A stretch of DNA of 60,982 nt from Amoebophrya sp. AT5.2 (taxonomy: Eukaryota; Sar; Dinophyceae; Syndiniales; Amoebophryaceae): assembly GCA_005223375.1 (NCBI GenBank), contig RXOD01003809.1, forward strand, positions 1 through 60,982, given 5' to 3'. The notes under the pieces are model-generated. The model ran no database searches. It was not told the DNA's origin and worked only from the letters and a program-made list of their open reading frames with translations. Made by a program: the position numbers and the translations under genes. Shown here in pieces: positions 10,030 through 20,053 of this stretch; positions within the stretch are counted from its first letter, which is position 1; every line of letters begins with the position of its first letter.

Positions 10030-13000
10030 TCATCGCGCTACCTGCAGTGTTTGTGACGTTGGTTTGGACAGCCCATTTCCTGAACTACGTGCTCCCCAAG
10101 GAGTAGGAGAACGAGGAGAATTCGCCTTTTTACTATAGCTAAGCTTCAAAAATGTTTTTAAACGACCACTTCTACCCTTTTCGAGGAGCCTGCTTGCGGT
10201 CGGCGATCCTGTGGTCTGCAGCAGTCTCCTCACCTGCGACTGGTCTGTGTTCAGTTTCTCCTCGTTCAACATTCTCTGCCGCTTTTCGCTGTCCAGCTGG
10301 GCGAGGATTTCTTCCTTCAGCATTTGCATGCGGGCGAAGACATTCTCGACGTCCAGCATGCGCACGTTTGCTTCGGACGACAGCCCGGATTGAAGCCGTC
10401 GGACGTCCTCCGCAAGCCTCTTTTGCTTCTCCGTGACCGCGTCCTCGCCCCGCTGCTGCTCGGCGGAAAGAAACTCGCTCTGGTGCTGCAACCGCTTCTC
10501 GATCTCACTCGACAGTTGCTGAGAATGAAGGAGAAACAGAAAGAGTCAAAGTGAGAAAGTTATCCGTAGCTCCTCCACCTCCTCTGTCTCTCAGCTAATC
10601 TATTACGACCTTCGGTTTCGTCGTAGCGTCAAACAGCAAGCACTTGTTCACTTCGATCCGCCAAACTACAGTGAAGAGTAAGTACCTGTGCGCTTTTGTC
10701 GCAGTGTTCTCGCACTTCTGCGATATCGCCTCGCTTTTTTTCGCTGTCCTTCACCCTTTCCGAGTTTTGCTGGGTCAGGAGGTTCTCAAGTTTTTGCTGT
10801 GAGACTCGGCCCAAATTGATCTCCTTCCATAGGTCCTCGCACTTCCCGACGAACTCCTGCTTTTGGCCGACGACGAACTTCTCGAGGTCGTTTGCACGCC
10901 CAGCACTGTGGTTCTCCATCTCGGACACGTTGGATTTGAGCTCGTAGACCATCGCTGAAATCTGCTCGCCCTCTTGCACGCGCCGGCTCGACTGGGGAAG
11001 ATCATGATCAGTCACATTCATTTCATGCTTCTGGCAATGCAGGTACTTATTTCTTCAGTCACAATGATTTTTATCGAACGCTTCGACGACCTACCTCACT
11101 GTCAATAAACGAAAACGACCCAGAAGCAAAGCTGCTCCATGACATCAATCTTAAGTGGATACAAGAAGTACACTTTCACTTACCTCCAGCAGTATTTTCT
11201 GTGTGAGTTCACCGCACGAGTCCAGCATTCTTTTCTCCGTCACGTAATCGATTCCGCACTGGTGTCGGAACGACCCCAACTCGTGCACTGTCTCGTCCAG
11301 TTTCGTCTGCAAATCGCCAATCCCCATCCCCAGCGAGGAGCACTCCGCGTTGCGTGCTCTTTGCTCCTGGTCCACCTTTCCCCCCAGATCCTCCAACTTT
11401 GCGTTCAAACTTTTGTTTGTGAAGTCCACGGCTTCGCGAATTTGCCGCAGAAGCTCTTCTCGGATGGACTCCTCCGCTGAAAACTTGCTCAAAACGTTGG
11501 ACCGCAGCTGCGCAACGTCCGTCGACGCGTTCGAGAAGCCTTCTTTGGTGCGAATTTCGCACCCCTGCACCTCTTCCAGCACTCGCGAAATCCGCAGATC
11601 GAAGTCCTTCACGACTGCAACTACCTGCTTGTCCAGCGCCATGTGCTGCGAGTGCAATTTTGCGGCCAGTTCGTCGCGCGCTTTCTCGACGTCCTTCTGC
11701 GCGAGTTCCTGTGCGGCGCGGAGGTCTTTGCTGAGGACGGTGAGCGTGTAGTCGGTCTTCTTCTGGTTGGAGGCGGAGAGTTCCTCGGTGGACTTCTGCC
11801 TGGTCGCGGCCTCGTCCCGCACGACGTGCAAGTCGTGGCGGAAAGTGTCGTGCACCGACTGGACGCTCGTCAGCACCCGGTTCATGGAGTCGGAGGCAGC
11901 GCGCTCGTCCGCCGCACGCTTCTGAGCCAGCTCGTGGAGGTCACGACTCAGCGTCTGGACGCTCTCCTCCAAAGCCTTGGTGCGGGCCTTCATCAAGGAG
12001 ATCATGGGCAGGGGTAGTATAGTTTTTTTTTAGACTCGTTTTTTTCGGAGGTGGCAGTTGCGCTAGTACTAGTAGCGGTAGTAGTAGCACTTGCGGTAGC
12101 GGTTGCGCTTAATCATTACTAGGTAGTGGAGTTCTTTGCTTTTCGCGGTGCTGGTGCGTGGTGGTAGAAGTGGTCATCAACATGGATTATCCGAAAAAAA
12201 AGAGCTGACTATACCGCTTCCTCAAGTTCTTGCTCCGTGACCGCTATGCGCAGGCTCTGTTCGTGAATGGTCCTGTCGGTGCGCTCCTGCAGATTTCGCA
12301 GCGTCCCGATTTCCTTCGCAAAATGCGCCCGAATCTCCGACGTCTCCTCTTGCGCCTGTCCGATGGAGGACCGATTGGCTCGATTGGCATGATGCGCGAG
12401 CATGCCTCTTTGCGTGTGCTTCTAATTCGTCGGACTAAGCTTGAAGTGCGACTGCTCGTCCTGATCTGTTCACATTCTAGTCTTGTTGAGAGAGAATGAG
12501 AAAGTGGTACTGGTATACGTGACTCTTCCAGTCAATTACATCCACTACACGAGAACCACCACTTCTTTCTGGTTCAAGTCTTATTTTCAAGCGACACCAG
12601 TATACCTGTATGTACTACCTGTCGGTAGAAGCAAATACCGCCTGTTCCTTTTTCGCGATCACGCCTTCCAATCTCGTAATCTGCTCCGCGAAATTGTCCT
12701 GCACCCTGTTCACCCTCTCTTCCCACTGCTTCGTCGCGTCCAGCAATTGTCTGCTCCAATCTAGTGAGGATTGATCCAGCGCCTTCTGCCACTCTATGGC
12801 CTTGGCTTCGATCATCTGCTGCAAGCTTCGGTTTTGCTGGTACAGGTGCTGGAAAGTCTGCTGGTTCATCTCATTTTGGGGTGTCGCAGACTCGCGCGCG
12901 AGCGTGTACAGGTTGCCGATCAGGTCCTTGGTGACACTGCAAGCGGGATCGGTCTGCAGCGGCCCCCGCATGGCGACCGGCCGGGGGGAGGACGAAGAAG

Positions 13001-13046
13001 AGTTCCCCAGCGCGGGGCCGCACGGGACGGGGACACCAGCGAACAT
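10030..13046 (-). CDS. Five-exon coiled-coil protein
   Basis: Predicted exons are 13046-12639, 12355-12215, 11987-11184, 10991-10686 and 10518-10030. All are multiples of three in length, so every intron is phase 0, giving about 715 residues. Donors read GTATTT, GTATAG, GTAAGT and GTACTT; acceptors GGACAG, ATGAAG, CCCCAG and TCTCAG. The second acceptor is the least certain. The joined protein starts MFAGVPVPCGP, has a short Ser/Pro-rich head, then is almost entirely heptad-like helix rich in Glu, Gln, Lys, Leu and Ala (for example KKEQ, TEQELEEA, KALEESVQTLSRDLHEL, SEEIEKR-like segments). No enzyme motif is visible. A cytoskeletal or scaffold role is typical for such proteins but is only inference. 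The last roughly 50 residues are less coiled-coil-like, so the 3' end may involve another splice. Confidence 0.7.
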
Positions 13047-13426
13047 TTTTTTTTATCTATGAACTGGAGACGTCGCTGACGCACAAAAAAACGCGCATGT
13101 TGATGTACCTGTACCAGAAGCAACAGCACGCGACAGCACCAGGCGCATTGCGCAACATACCTTCATATGAAAACTCCGGAAGGGCGTAATGTGGGCGTTG
13201 ACCCACCTCTCTCTCATCTGCGTGTCTAACAAGTACTTACTGCTGCAGCTGCATAGCGTCGGCGTGGTTGAATAGTGAGATGGTGAGATCAGAAGCCTCC
13301 CGAGACATCTCATCACGCACTAGCGCAGCGTCAAGAAGAACTAGAACACTGCACTCATACACCTCGAGTAAAGGTTGATACTGCTGCGGGGGGCAGGGAG
13401 GTAGACGGACATGGTTTTACATCTGA
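13047..13426. other. Region between coiled-coil gene start and retroelement end
   Basis: 380 bases upstream of the coiled-coil gene, presumably its promoter and 5' UTR, ending at the right-hand (coding-strand) terminus of the retroelement. No ORF or RNA gene supported. Confidence 0.5.
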
Positions 13427-13714
13427 TAAATATCTAAGATTGTCGGACACGAAAGACGTCGCTCGCTATGAGCATTGTTAGGTATGCGAGTAGCGCTGTG
13501 GGTTTGGGGTGGAAACTACTGGTAGAGTCCCAACAAACCGGCGGCACGCGGCGAGGGCGCAGCGCGGCTGCAGACGCGGTGTCGTGATGTTCCGGACTGG
13601 ACGCGGCCGGATGGTGAGGCGTCGGCAGCGGAGCTGGCAGCGCGTGCGGCGACGGCAGCGGACAACGATGCGACGTTGCAAGAAGTGGAAGCAAACTGTA
13701 CCACACAGATACCC
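13427..13714. repeat. Terminal repeat X1 (B2) of retroelement
   Basis: 288 bp directly repeated at 13940-14227, offset 513. The only difference I see is T at 13441 against C at 13954. It marks the end of the element next to the coiled-coil gene. Open frames inside it are identical in both copies but look like chance ORFs. Confidence 0.9.
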
Positions 13715-13754
13715 CCACTTCAGGTCGAATCGTTGCTAGCACCGTCGAAGTGGG
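13714..13754. other. Hairpin at edge of repeat X1
   Basis: CCCACTTC at 13714-13721 pairs with GAAGTGGG at 13747-13754 around a 25-base loop. It lies at the inner edge of X1 in the 88-bp spacer (13715-13802) that separates X1 from Y1. It could be a recombinase-binding or transcript-structure element; this is inference. Confidence 0.5.
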
Positions 13755-13802
13755 ACCTCCCAGGGTGACATGAGGCGTCGGTGTAAGGGTGTGGTGGGAG
13801 GG

Positions 13803-13940
13803 AGAAAAAGAACTAGCGCAACGATGGTTCCAAGCCGTGACAGCACAGCGCAGAATCGGTGACGTGGAGAACACTAAGGCCAGAACCCGAATAGCTGTGC
13901 TTTCTCTTTCGTGCCGTCAACGTGAGATATTTATCCTAGT
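13803..13940. repeat. Internal repeat Y1 (A2) of retroelement
   Basis: 138 bp identical by eye to 28072-28209. Its last base, T at 13940, is also the first base of X2, so the two repeats abut perfectly. Confidence 0.9.
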
Positions 13941-14227
13941 AAATATCTAAGATCGTCGGACACGAAAGACGTCGCTCGCTATGAGCATTGTTAGGTATGC
14001 GAGTAGCGCTGTGGGTTTGGGGTGGAAACTACTGGTAGAGTCCCAACAAACCGGCGGCACGCGGCGAGGGCGCAGCGCGGCTGCAGACGCGGTGTCGTGA
14101 TGTTCCGGACTGGACGCGGCCGGATGGTGAGGCGTCGGCAGCGGAGCTGGCAGCGCGTGCGGCGACGGCAGCGGACAACGATGCGACGTTGCAAGAAGTG
14201 GAAGCAAACTGTACCACACAGATACCC
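13940..14227. repeat. Internal repeat X2 (B1) of retroelement
   Basis: 288 bp copy of X1, directly adjoining Y1. The abutment (tcctagTaaatatc) is what results from joining the outer ends of the element, the pattern expected from a circular DNA intermediate. Confidence 0.9.
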
Positions 14228-14605
14228 AGTATGTTCATCTAGCTATACATGGCTAGTGACGTCGTTTGTGGGTGTGCCAGTTTGTCTGGATCTCGGACCG
14301 ATGAGGTGCGGGGACCGAGGGATCTTCAGATGGAGGCGGCTGCGCCAGGTCTGAGGTACAGCTATGGGAACAAGTGGCTGAGGCCGCACTAATCCTTGCG
14401 TCAGTGCTCCGCGAACGTCGATCTTGTTACTTCGGTATTATTGACATGCTGCGGCGCGGGATCTGCAGTTGTTCTGGTGAGTGTCTGTTTCCGTTGCGAT
14501 ATTTCTGGTATTTGTTGGCATGATGATTCGTTTTACTTTAACCTGAGGCTGGGACGACGGGTTTTTCACTACAACCGAAAAAGATGAATCAATTGAAGTG
14601 ATGAC
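14228..14605. other. 3' untranslated part of retroelement
   Basis: Unique sequence between the recombinase stop codon and repeat X2. No supported ORF, RNA gene or repeat. Confidence 0.5.
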
Positions 14606-15886
14606 TTAGGGGATTCGCAGTCTCTGGATCGGGCGCAGCACCATGCGCAAGTGCTCGCCTGTGAAGTAATGATCTATATCTTCGTGGATCGCGAATTTGG
14701 CGTTTCTGTGGAGGGCGATATCTTTGGAATACACGTCCTCCCACATCGTGGAGTGTATTGTCCAGCCGAAGAGATGATTTACTTTCTGGCGGAACGTGAG
14801 GCACTCCTTCGAGTGGAGGCCGTATTCGTCTGGGAAGATGCCCACCTCGGCGCAGCGCCTGCGCAGGTAGAGCGCCAGCGCTCTGCGTACTCCGTGTGAC
14901 GTCGTGCGGAGCTTGTGAGCGATCGTGTCGAGGATGAGCGGGCCCACGGGAAACACGTGGGGGGCGTAGATTGACCTCGGGATGTAGACGAAGAAGTGCT
15001 CTCCTGGTACTGGAAGTGACTTGATGCAGGGGATCATCGCTTTGATGAAGCGCTTGTCGTCGCTGATCTGCACGCAGTCCCTCCGAATCGATGCGAATGA
15101 GATTTTTCGCAGCCCTGTACAGCTCCACACTTTGAAGATGCTTCTTTCGTCTGGCGTTAGGTTTGGCAGCAGGTTCAGATCGGGCGGCATCGCCCGCACA
15201 GGCTCAAATAGCTGCGAGTACCGGTTGAGGTTATCGTATGTGAGGGTCTGCAGTTGACCCGCCTGTTGGTTTGCGTTGATGTTCGTCCATCAACGCGAAG
15301 ACATGGCTATGCTATGATCAAGTAGGTGACGTTTTATGGTGAAATAGAAAGTTGCCTGCGCGTTCCCTCGCTCCAGGCAGTTGAGACTGCGGAGTCTCTG
15401 TGATACTGTGGATACGTATGCTTCGGGACAGACTATATCCCGATCGAAGAGAAAGACTCCGAAGAGCTGAAGTCCAGCCCATAAAATGTTGGGGTGGTGA
15501 TCTCTGAGGCTCTGGCACTTAGCTGGAGTATCGACATCTTGGGGCCTCCAGTATGCGGCTGGTTTATGGTGGAACGCGTAGTAGAGCCACACTCTCCAGC
15601 GTGAGTTACGCGTTCCCAGGCCCCCTTCCGCCATGAGGGTGGGGCCTTCTTCTGGAAACAGAAACAGCGTCCGTCTGTCTGACATGGGCCACTGCGCGGA
15701 GTAAAACTTCGGCACGATGTTTGGCGCTCTGGGGCGCTTTTGGTTCTTTCCTGCTTCGTCGAGCTGCTCGTAGTAGTCGAGCTTCCTTTTCGGACCGTTG
15801 TAATGATTCGTGATCTTCCCGCGTTTCGTTGCAAGCGGATTCGGTTTCAGCTTCTCTGGCAGTGTCCAACCGTATTTCTTGAAGAC
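14606..15886 (-). pseudogene. Tyrosine recombinase ORF of retroelement, interrupted by one TGA
   Basis: A continuous reading frame runs from 15886 (directly after a TTCTCTTAG acceptor-like sequence) to the stop at 14606, broken only by TGA at 15290-15292. The C-terminal half carries the tyrosine-recombinase signature: TGLRKISF (box I Arg), TSHGVRRALA (His-x-x-Arg), a downstream His, and WEDVYSKD with the presumed nucleophile Tyr. This enzyme would integrate the circular cDNA into the genome. The upstream half (MSDRRTLFLF, SQRLRSLNC, FTIKRHLL) looks like the N-terminal core-binding domain. The frame may be spliced to the reverse transcriptase by a 53-nt intron (15939-15887), giving one polyprotein. 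Whether the TGA is a mutation, an assembly error or read through cannot be told here. Confidence 0.82.
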
Positions 15887-15939
15887 CTAAGAGAAATGGA
15901 ATGAGGTTAGAGCTGGTAAAAGCTTAGGCTCGAAGATAC
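15887..15939 (-). other. Candidate 53-nt intron joining RT-RNase H to recombinase
   Basis: The coding strand reads GAA|GTATCT, an internal CTCTAAC, then TTCTCTTAG|GTC. Both ends are phase 0 and the join continues ALQKIASE into VFKKYGW. The recombinase frame has a stop just upstream of the acceptor and no obvious ATG, which supports splicing. A frameshift or separate initiation are alternatives. Confidence 0.5.
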
Positions 15940-18219
15940 TTCGCTTGCGATTTTCTGCAGCGCTGATTTTATCTGTGCTTCACTAAACGGGAAGGAGGGC
16001 GAGTATGTTTTGACGAAGTTGGCGAGGAGTTCCTTCCTCGTGCAGGCGTCTGCCGGGTTTGCCTTTGTATTTATGTATGCAAAGTACGACGATGTGTCGA
16101 CTTTTGTGGTCTGCTCGCAGATAGAGCATATCACTGCAGTAGAGGTTGGGCATCGTAATTGTCCTTTTACTATACCAAACGTTGCTGCAGCGTTGTCCCC
16201 GTGGAACAGGACATGGTTTGTCCTCGTTTCATTCTCGTATAGTATCTGCGCGAGGCGGACTGCAACTAATTCGTAAACTAGGATGCTCGCTCTGCGGAGG
16301 CTGAGGGGGGGTTGTTTTTGTGTGAGTGTTATTGAAAATGCTTTGTTTTCATTGTCGTGACTCAGTAGTACTCCACCGAGGGAAACCTCTTTTGACTCCG
16401 AGAGTGCTGCGTCTGTGCAAACGTGTACGCGCGGTCTCGACGCTCCCGCACTACTCAGGGCCATAGGGTGCCTTTTCTCGACCTCGCGTCTCATCTTGCC
16501 TAACATGGTCGAAAGAATTTTTCTGTTTTCTGTCGACGAAATGCGGCTACGGAATTCCCGAAACGACTGCGTGGCTCTGTAGATATGTCTGGTCAAAGGG
16601 AGCCCTCGTTTATGCGACTTCCAGAATATTGCATGTATGAACATCCCGCTCACTTCTTCCAGCAGGTGGAAAAGCTCGCTATAGAACTCTTGCGGCAGCG
16701 GCTGTGCTGCTGCTGGTATGCGTTTGATGCGTATCATGATTCTATCTATCAGGTCCTGGATGGCGAGGACTTTCTTCTCGGGCAGGGATACTAAGATTTT
16801 GGCTACGGTCGGCATGAAGTTAATGCCGAGGAGGTCGATCAGTTCATCATACTCTGCCTCGAAGCACTTTTCTGGTGCTACCGCGATGCCCATCGCGGCT
16901 AGCAATCTTCTGATTGCTTTCATATATATTGACGTGAGGCCTGGCACCGAGAAGTAGATTAAATCAGCTATATACACTGCACGCGGAATCTGTAGGATTT
17001 CGTTCACAACCGAGTTAACTAACTCGGATATCCCTGCACAAAATCCAAACACACTATGGACGTTTCCAAAGCTCAGACAGTTCAACATTCCACATCGGAA
17101 TGCTTCACTGTCCGGGTCGTACACCTGGAATAAATTGCGCGAAGGATCCTTAACTGCGAGCTGTAGATACGCTTGAAACATATCTAGTTTCCCGTGCGTC
17201 GGGGTAAATGCATGCCCCTCAAACTTTGCTGCTGGCTTTGGCATCGACTCGAGATTCATCCACTGTAGCGCTGCTCCCTTTGCTAGCTGCGCTTTCTTCC
17301 GTCCTTTCTCCAGGCTCGCGATGACGTCGGCGCGTGTTTCGTTCACCGAGTCGAGGTAGGTGGGGTTGAGGCAGTAGAAGGACATGTCCACCAGGGTATC
17401 CGTCCCTGGTAGGACGAGGTGTTCCGCCAGCGGGCTGCAGAGGTTGTTGCGCTTCTTTTCGTTCGCGATGGGACGAACCTTCCGCCATGCGGCGGAAGAT
17501 TCGTCCCATTTTTGCCCCAGACCGAAGTAGGGGAATATCCATGTTCCCTGGGGCACATCCTTCTGCGCCAGTTCCGTGGCGAGCGGGCCGTCCATCAGCG
17601 TGCGCACGTGTGCATAGCAGCGTGCCAGCGTCTGCTCGGTCTCGAAAGCGTACGGCTTGTCGTGAAATTTCCCGGCGGCGTTCACTTCGTACAGCCGCTG
17701 CTGGAGGTAGACTGTTGCGGTGTGGAGGCGCGTCTTCTCGGTCGCTGATAGCGGCCGCGCAGTGGGCCACGACCCGTAGACCGGTAGGGGTCCCTCGACC
17801 GGGAACCCCGTGTTCACGAATCCCTCGGGGCCGAAGAGTTGTCGTCGCTGCTCTCCGCTGAGATAGCCCGACTCTTCGGCCAGCTCGGAAAACAGCATTG
17901 ACGACATTCGCTTCGTCTCGTACTCGCGGTCGTAATTGATGTAGTACTTGGAGACGTTAAACACGTTTAGATTTTGAAGCTCGATGTGCTCAAGGTCCTC
18001 CATCATGTCCTCCATGCGTTGCCGCCGCTCCTCAATCCGCTTGAGGATGGCTTCGAGGCGCGCTTCCTCTTCCTCGATGGCACGTCGTCTGTTGACTCCT
18101 CGCAGGCGGTCGAGTGCTCCCCGCCTCATTTTCGACAGGACTGGCATCTTCTGCCGCGTGCCTCGTAGGAGCAAGATTGTAAAGGCCAAGATGGCCGAGA
18201 CGAGGAGGAAGCGCGTCAT
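15907..18219 (-). CDS. Reverse transcriptase-RNase H of retroelement, with altered catalytic box
   Basis: A 770-residue ORF starting ATG-ACG-CGC. It opens with a hydrophobic segment (FLLVSAILAFTILLL), then a Glu/Arg-rich helix. RT motifs follow: RPIANEKKRN near 265, motif A KLDMFQAYLQL near 340, motif B LSFGNVHSVFGF near 390, motif C VYIADLIYF near 415, and LGINF near 450. RNase H residues are visible in VCTDAAL (about 598), VYELVAVRLA, FHGDNAAATF (about 668) and NPADACTR (about 725). The family normally has two Asp in motif C (YxDD). Here the first is Ala (GCT at 16966-16968), so polymerase activity of this copy is doubtful. The ORF's own stop is at 15907, but a GAA|GTATCT donor at 15939 could splice it in frame to the recombinase. 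Confidence 0.88.
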   Translation of the reverse strand: MTRFLLVSAILAFTILLLRGTRQKMPVLSKMRRGALDRLRGVNRRRAIEEEEARLEAILKRIEERRQRMEDMMEDLEHIELQNLNVFNVSKYYINYDREYETKRMSSMLFSELAEESGYLSGEQRRQLFGPEGFVNTGFPVEGPLPVYGSWPTARPLSATEKTRLHTATVYLQQRLYEVNAAGKFHDKPYAFETEQTLARCYAHVRTLMDGPLATELAQKDVPQGTWIFPYFGLGQKWDESSAAWRKVRPIANEKKRNNLCSPLAEHLVLPGTDTLVDMSFYCLNPTYLDSVNETRADVIASLEKGRKKAQLAKGAALQWMNLESMPKPAAKFEGHAFTPTHGKLDMFQAYLQLAVKDPSRNLFQVYDPDSEAFRCGMLNCLSFGNVHSVFGFCAGISELVNSVVNEILQIPRAVYIADLIYFSVPGLTSIYMKAIRRLLAAMGIAVAPEKCFEAEYDELIDLLGINFMPTVAKILVSLPEKKVLAIQDLIDRIMIRIKRIPAAAQPLPQEFYSELFHLLEEVSGMFIHAIFWKSHKRGLPLTRHIYRATQSFREFRSRISSTENRKILSTMLGKMRREVEKRHPMALSSAGASRPRVHVCTDAALSESKEVSLGGVLLSHDNENKAFSITLTQKQPPLSLRRASILVYELVAVRLAQILYENETRTNHVLFHGDNAAATFGIVKGQLRCPTSTAVICSICEQTTKVDTSSYFAYINTKANPADACTRKELLANFVKTYSPSFPFSEAQIKSALQKIASEVSSSLSFYQL

Positions 18220-18917
18220 CTTCGTTGCATCCTGCTGGCTGTTGACAAAGCTGATAACTCTGAGTTGAAGATGCTTGCTGTCGTAACAACAACTGCAAAT
18301 TGAAATATGTTTTTGTCCAGGCGAAACTGCGGCTTCGACGGGGCTACGGAACAGGTGATTGTGAGTGTGGGCGGGCGGCTGTTGTGGTTTTGAGGCGAAG
18401 CTATTCTAGTACGATCGAGGCGTCCGCTCAGTTCATGGCTCGATCCGGAGTCACCGAAACATGAACAACGCACATCGGCTCACGTCGAGCTTTGTATGCA
18501 CTTCTCGCTTCTGTGCTGAGTGAGGGCGTGGTTCCGAAAGGGGCCACACTAAAGTGCTTATTTGGTTTTTTCATTTTTATTTGTTTTTCATGTTTTCTTT
18601 TCGTTGAGTTTCGCTGACAAATTGGGTGCGTTTGAAGTGTCTCAGGGCTCTGTATTTGATTTCAGCTGATGCTCGTTTTTGTTGGTACTAGCTACAAAAA
18701 TGTTTGAAGGCGGAGCTTCAGCACTACGGGTAGTATAGGGCTTGTTCAAGAGAGCTAGTTGTGGTGAGAGAGGATAAAGGAGTCGAATGATACTACTCGG
18801 GAAGAAAGCTGGAAGTGTGACGCTGCAGCGGCTATAGGTAGGCAAAGTAAAGGAATAGCACTTCACTAAGAAGGAGTGCTTCTACACTGCTGGCTGCCAT
18901 GGAGGGCATGGCGCCTC
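18220..18917. other. Gap between gag-like ORF and RT ORF of retroelement
   Basis: About 700 bases without a supported gene on either strand. It may be leader for the RT ORF or hold unresolved splice sites. Confidence 0.45.
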
Positions 18918-19967
18918 TCACTTGTTCTTACGCAGTTTCTTGCTGTTTTTAAACCGCTCCTCGGTGTTGGTATGGTTCGGGTCCTTCGGGCAGGGATCGG
19001 CGCTGCATTCTACGCATACGTTCTTGTTGTTGTGGATTCCTCCGAGCTTGCATAAGTGTTAAATACAACAATTGCGTTTTGTTTGCTCCTTCATGACGTC
19101 AAACTCTACATCGAACTTTTTACAAAACTGAATGCGCATTGCCTCGACGAACGCCTTCTGTTTCTCCGCTCGGTCCGAGGTTGCATCGCCAGTCCTCAGC
19201 TGCTTGGGTGGAGGCCCGCCGCTGTTGTCGTTCGCTCCTGGGCGTTTGTTGCTGGCACTCGGTGCTCCCGCATTCGGCTGGTGCTGGTAGTTGCCTTTCC
19301 CTGGGTACTGTTGGTTTTTGTTCTTGTTCAGCGGCTGCATGTTCTCTCCCTTTCCCTTCTTCGCGAGGAACTGTTTTTGCTCCTGTCGGAGCTTGTCTGC
19401 TGCGGCTTTTTCCTTCGCGGACTTAGCGCGTTCCTGCATCACGTAGGTCTCTTGTTCTTTTGGTGCGATCGGGATTGCGAGGAGCCACGTTGTCCATTTC
19501 CGCACTAGATCTACTGTTGTCGTCGGGGGCGCGTTGACTCCGTGCGGGTTTTCGCGCATGTATTCCAGCGCGAGGGTGAGCAGCCACAGGGTGCGGCTCT
19601 TTTTCAGCATCTCTTTCACGAGCGCTGATTCCCCTTCTTTCAGCTTCAAATCCAAAGAATCATAAAAGTTCTTCGTCTGGAGTTCGGACATTCGCGCTAT
19701 GCGACCGCACGTGTAGGTAAGACCTAGCACGCATGATCGCATATTGAACTCTTTCCACAACTTCTCTGCGTTGTCCTTGACGATTCTGGCTGGGTCCGGA
19801 TCCTCCGTTCCAATCACCACCTCGACGTCGTCGCGGAGCTTCGCCAACACAGAGCGGAGGCAGGACAGTTCCTTGCGGTCCTTGCGCTGGTTATAGTTTT
19901 TCGAGAGGTGAATTGGGTGGAGGTGAAAGTAGCGACTTTGGGTGCCTTCAGGTGGCGTGAACGACAT
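18918..19967 (-). pseudogene. Gag-like ORF of retroelement, with an internal TAA before a Cys/His tail
   Basis: An ORF from ATG at 19967 encodes 302 residues and stops at TAA (19059-19061). The same frame then stays open for 46 codons to TGA at 18918. The N-terminal two thirds are helical and basic (YFHLHPIHLSKNYNQ, FNMRSCVLGLTYTCGR). The C-terminal third is Lys/Gln/Pro-rich, like nucleic-acid-binding tails of gag proteins. The stop falls inside a Cys/His cluster (RNCC, stop, HLCKLGGIH, VCVECSADPC), which suggests that a zinc-binding segment has been truncated. It may originally have been joined to the large upstream ORF; a GTACTGATC donor-like site follows LRRVLQ at the end of that ORF, but I find no acceptor in matching phase. 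Confidence 0.6.
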
Positions 19968-20053
19968 TGATCTGGCAAGGATGAGGAGAGAAAGAAAGAT
20001 AGAAGTGCGCTACTGCTATCGATAAATTCGCGGTTCTACATTACATGAGATTT

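Noticed and set aside
13427..14227. LTRs of a Ty3/Ty1-type retrotransposon
   Set aside because: The repeats do not flank the element as one pair; they are split and interleaved, and the integrating enzyme is a tyrosine recombinase rather than a DDE integrase.
13434..14238. Identical ORFs in both X repeats (for example around 13509-13739 and 14022-14219)
   Set aside because: They are identical only because the DNA is repeated. The frames overlap on both strands and the products are Arg/Pro-rich without protein character.
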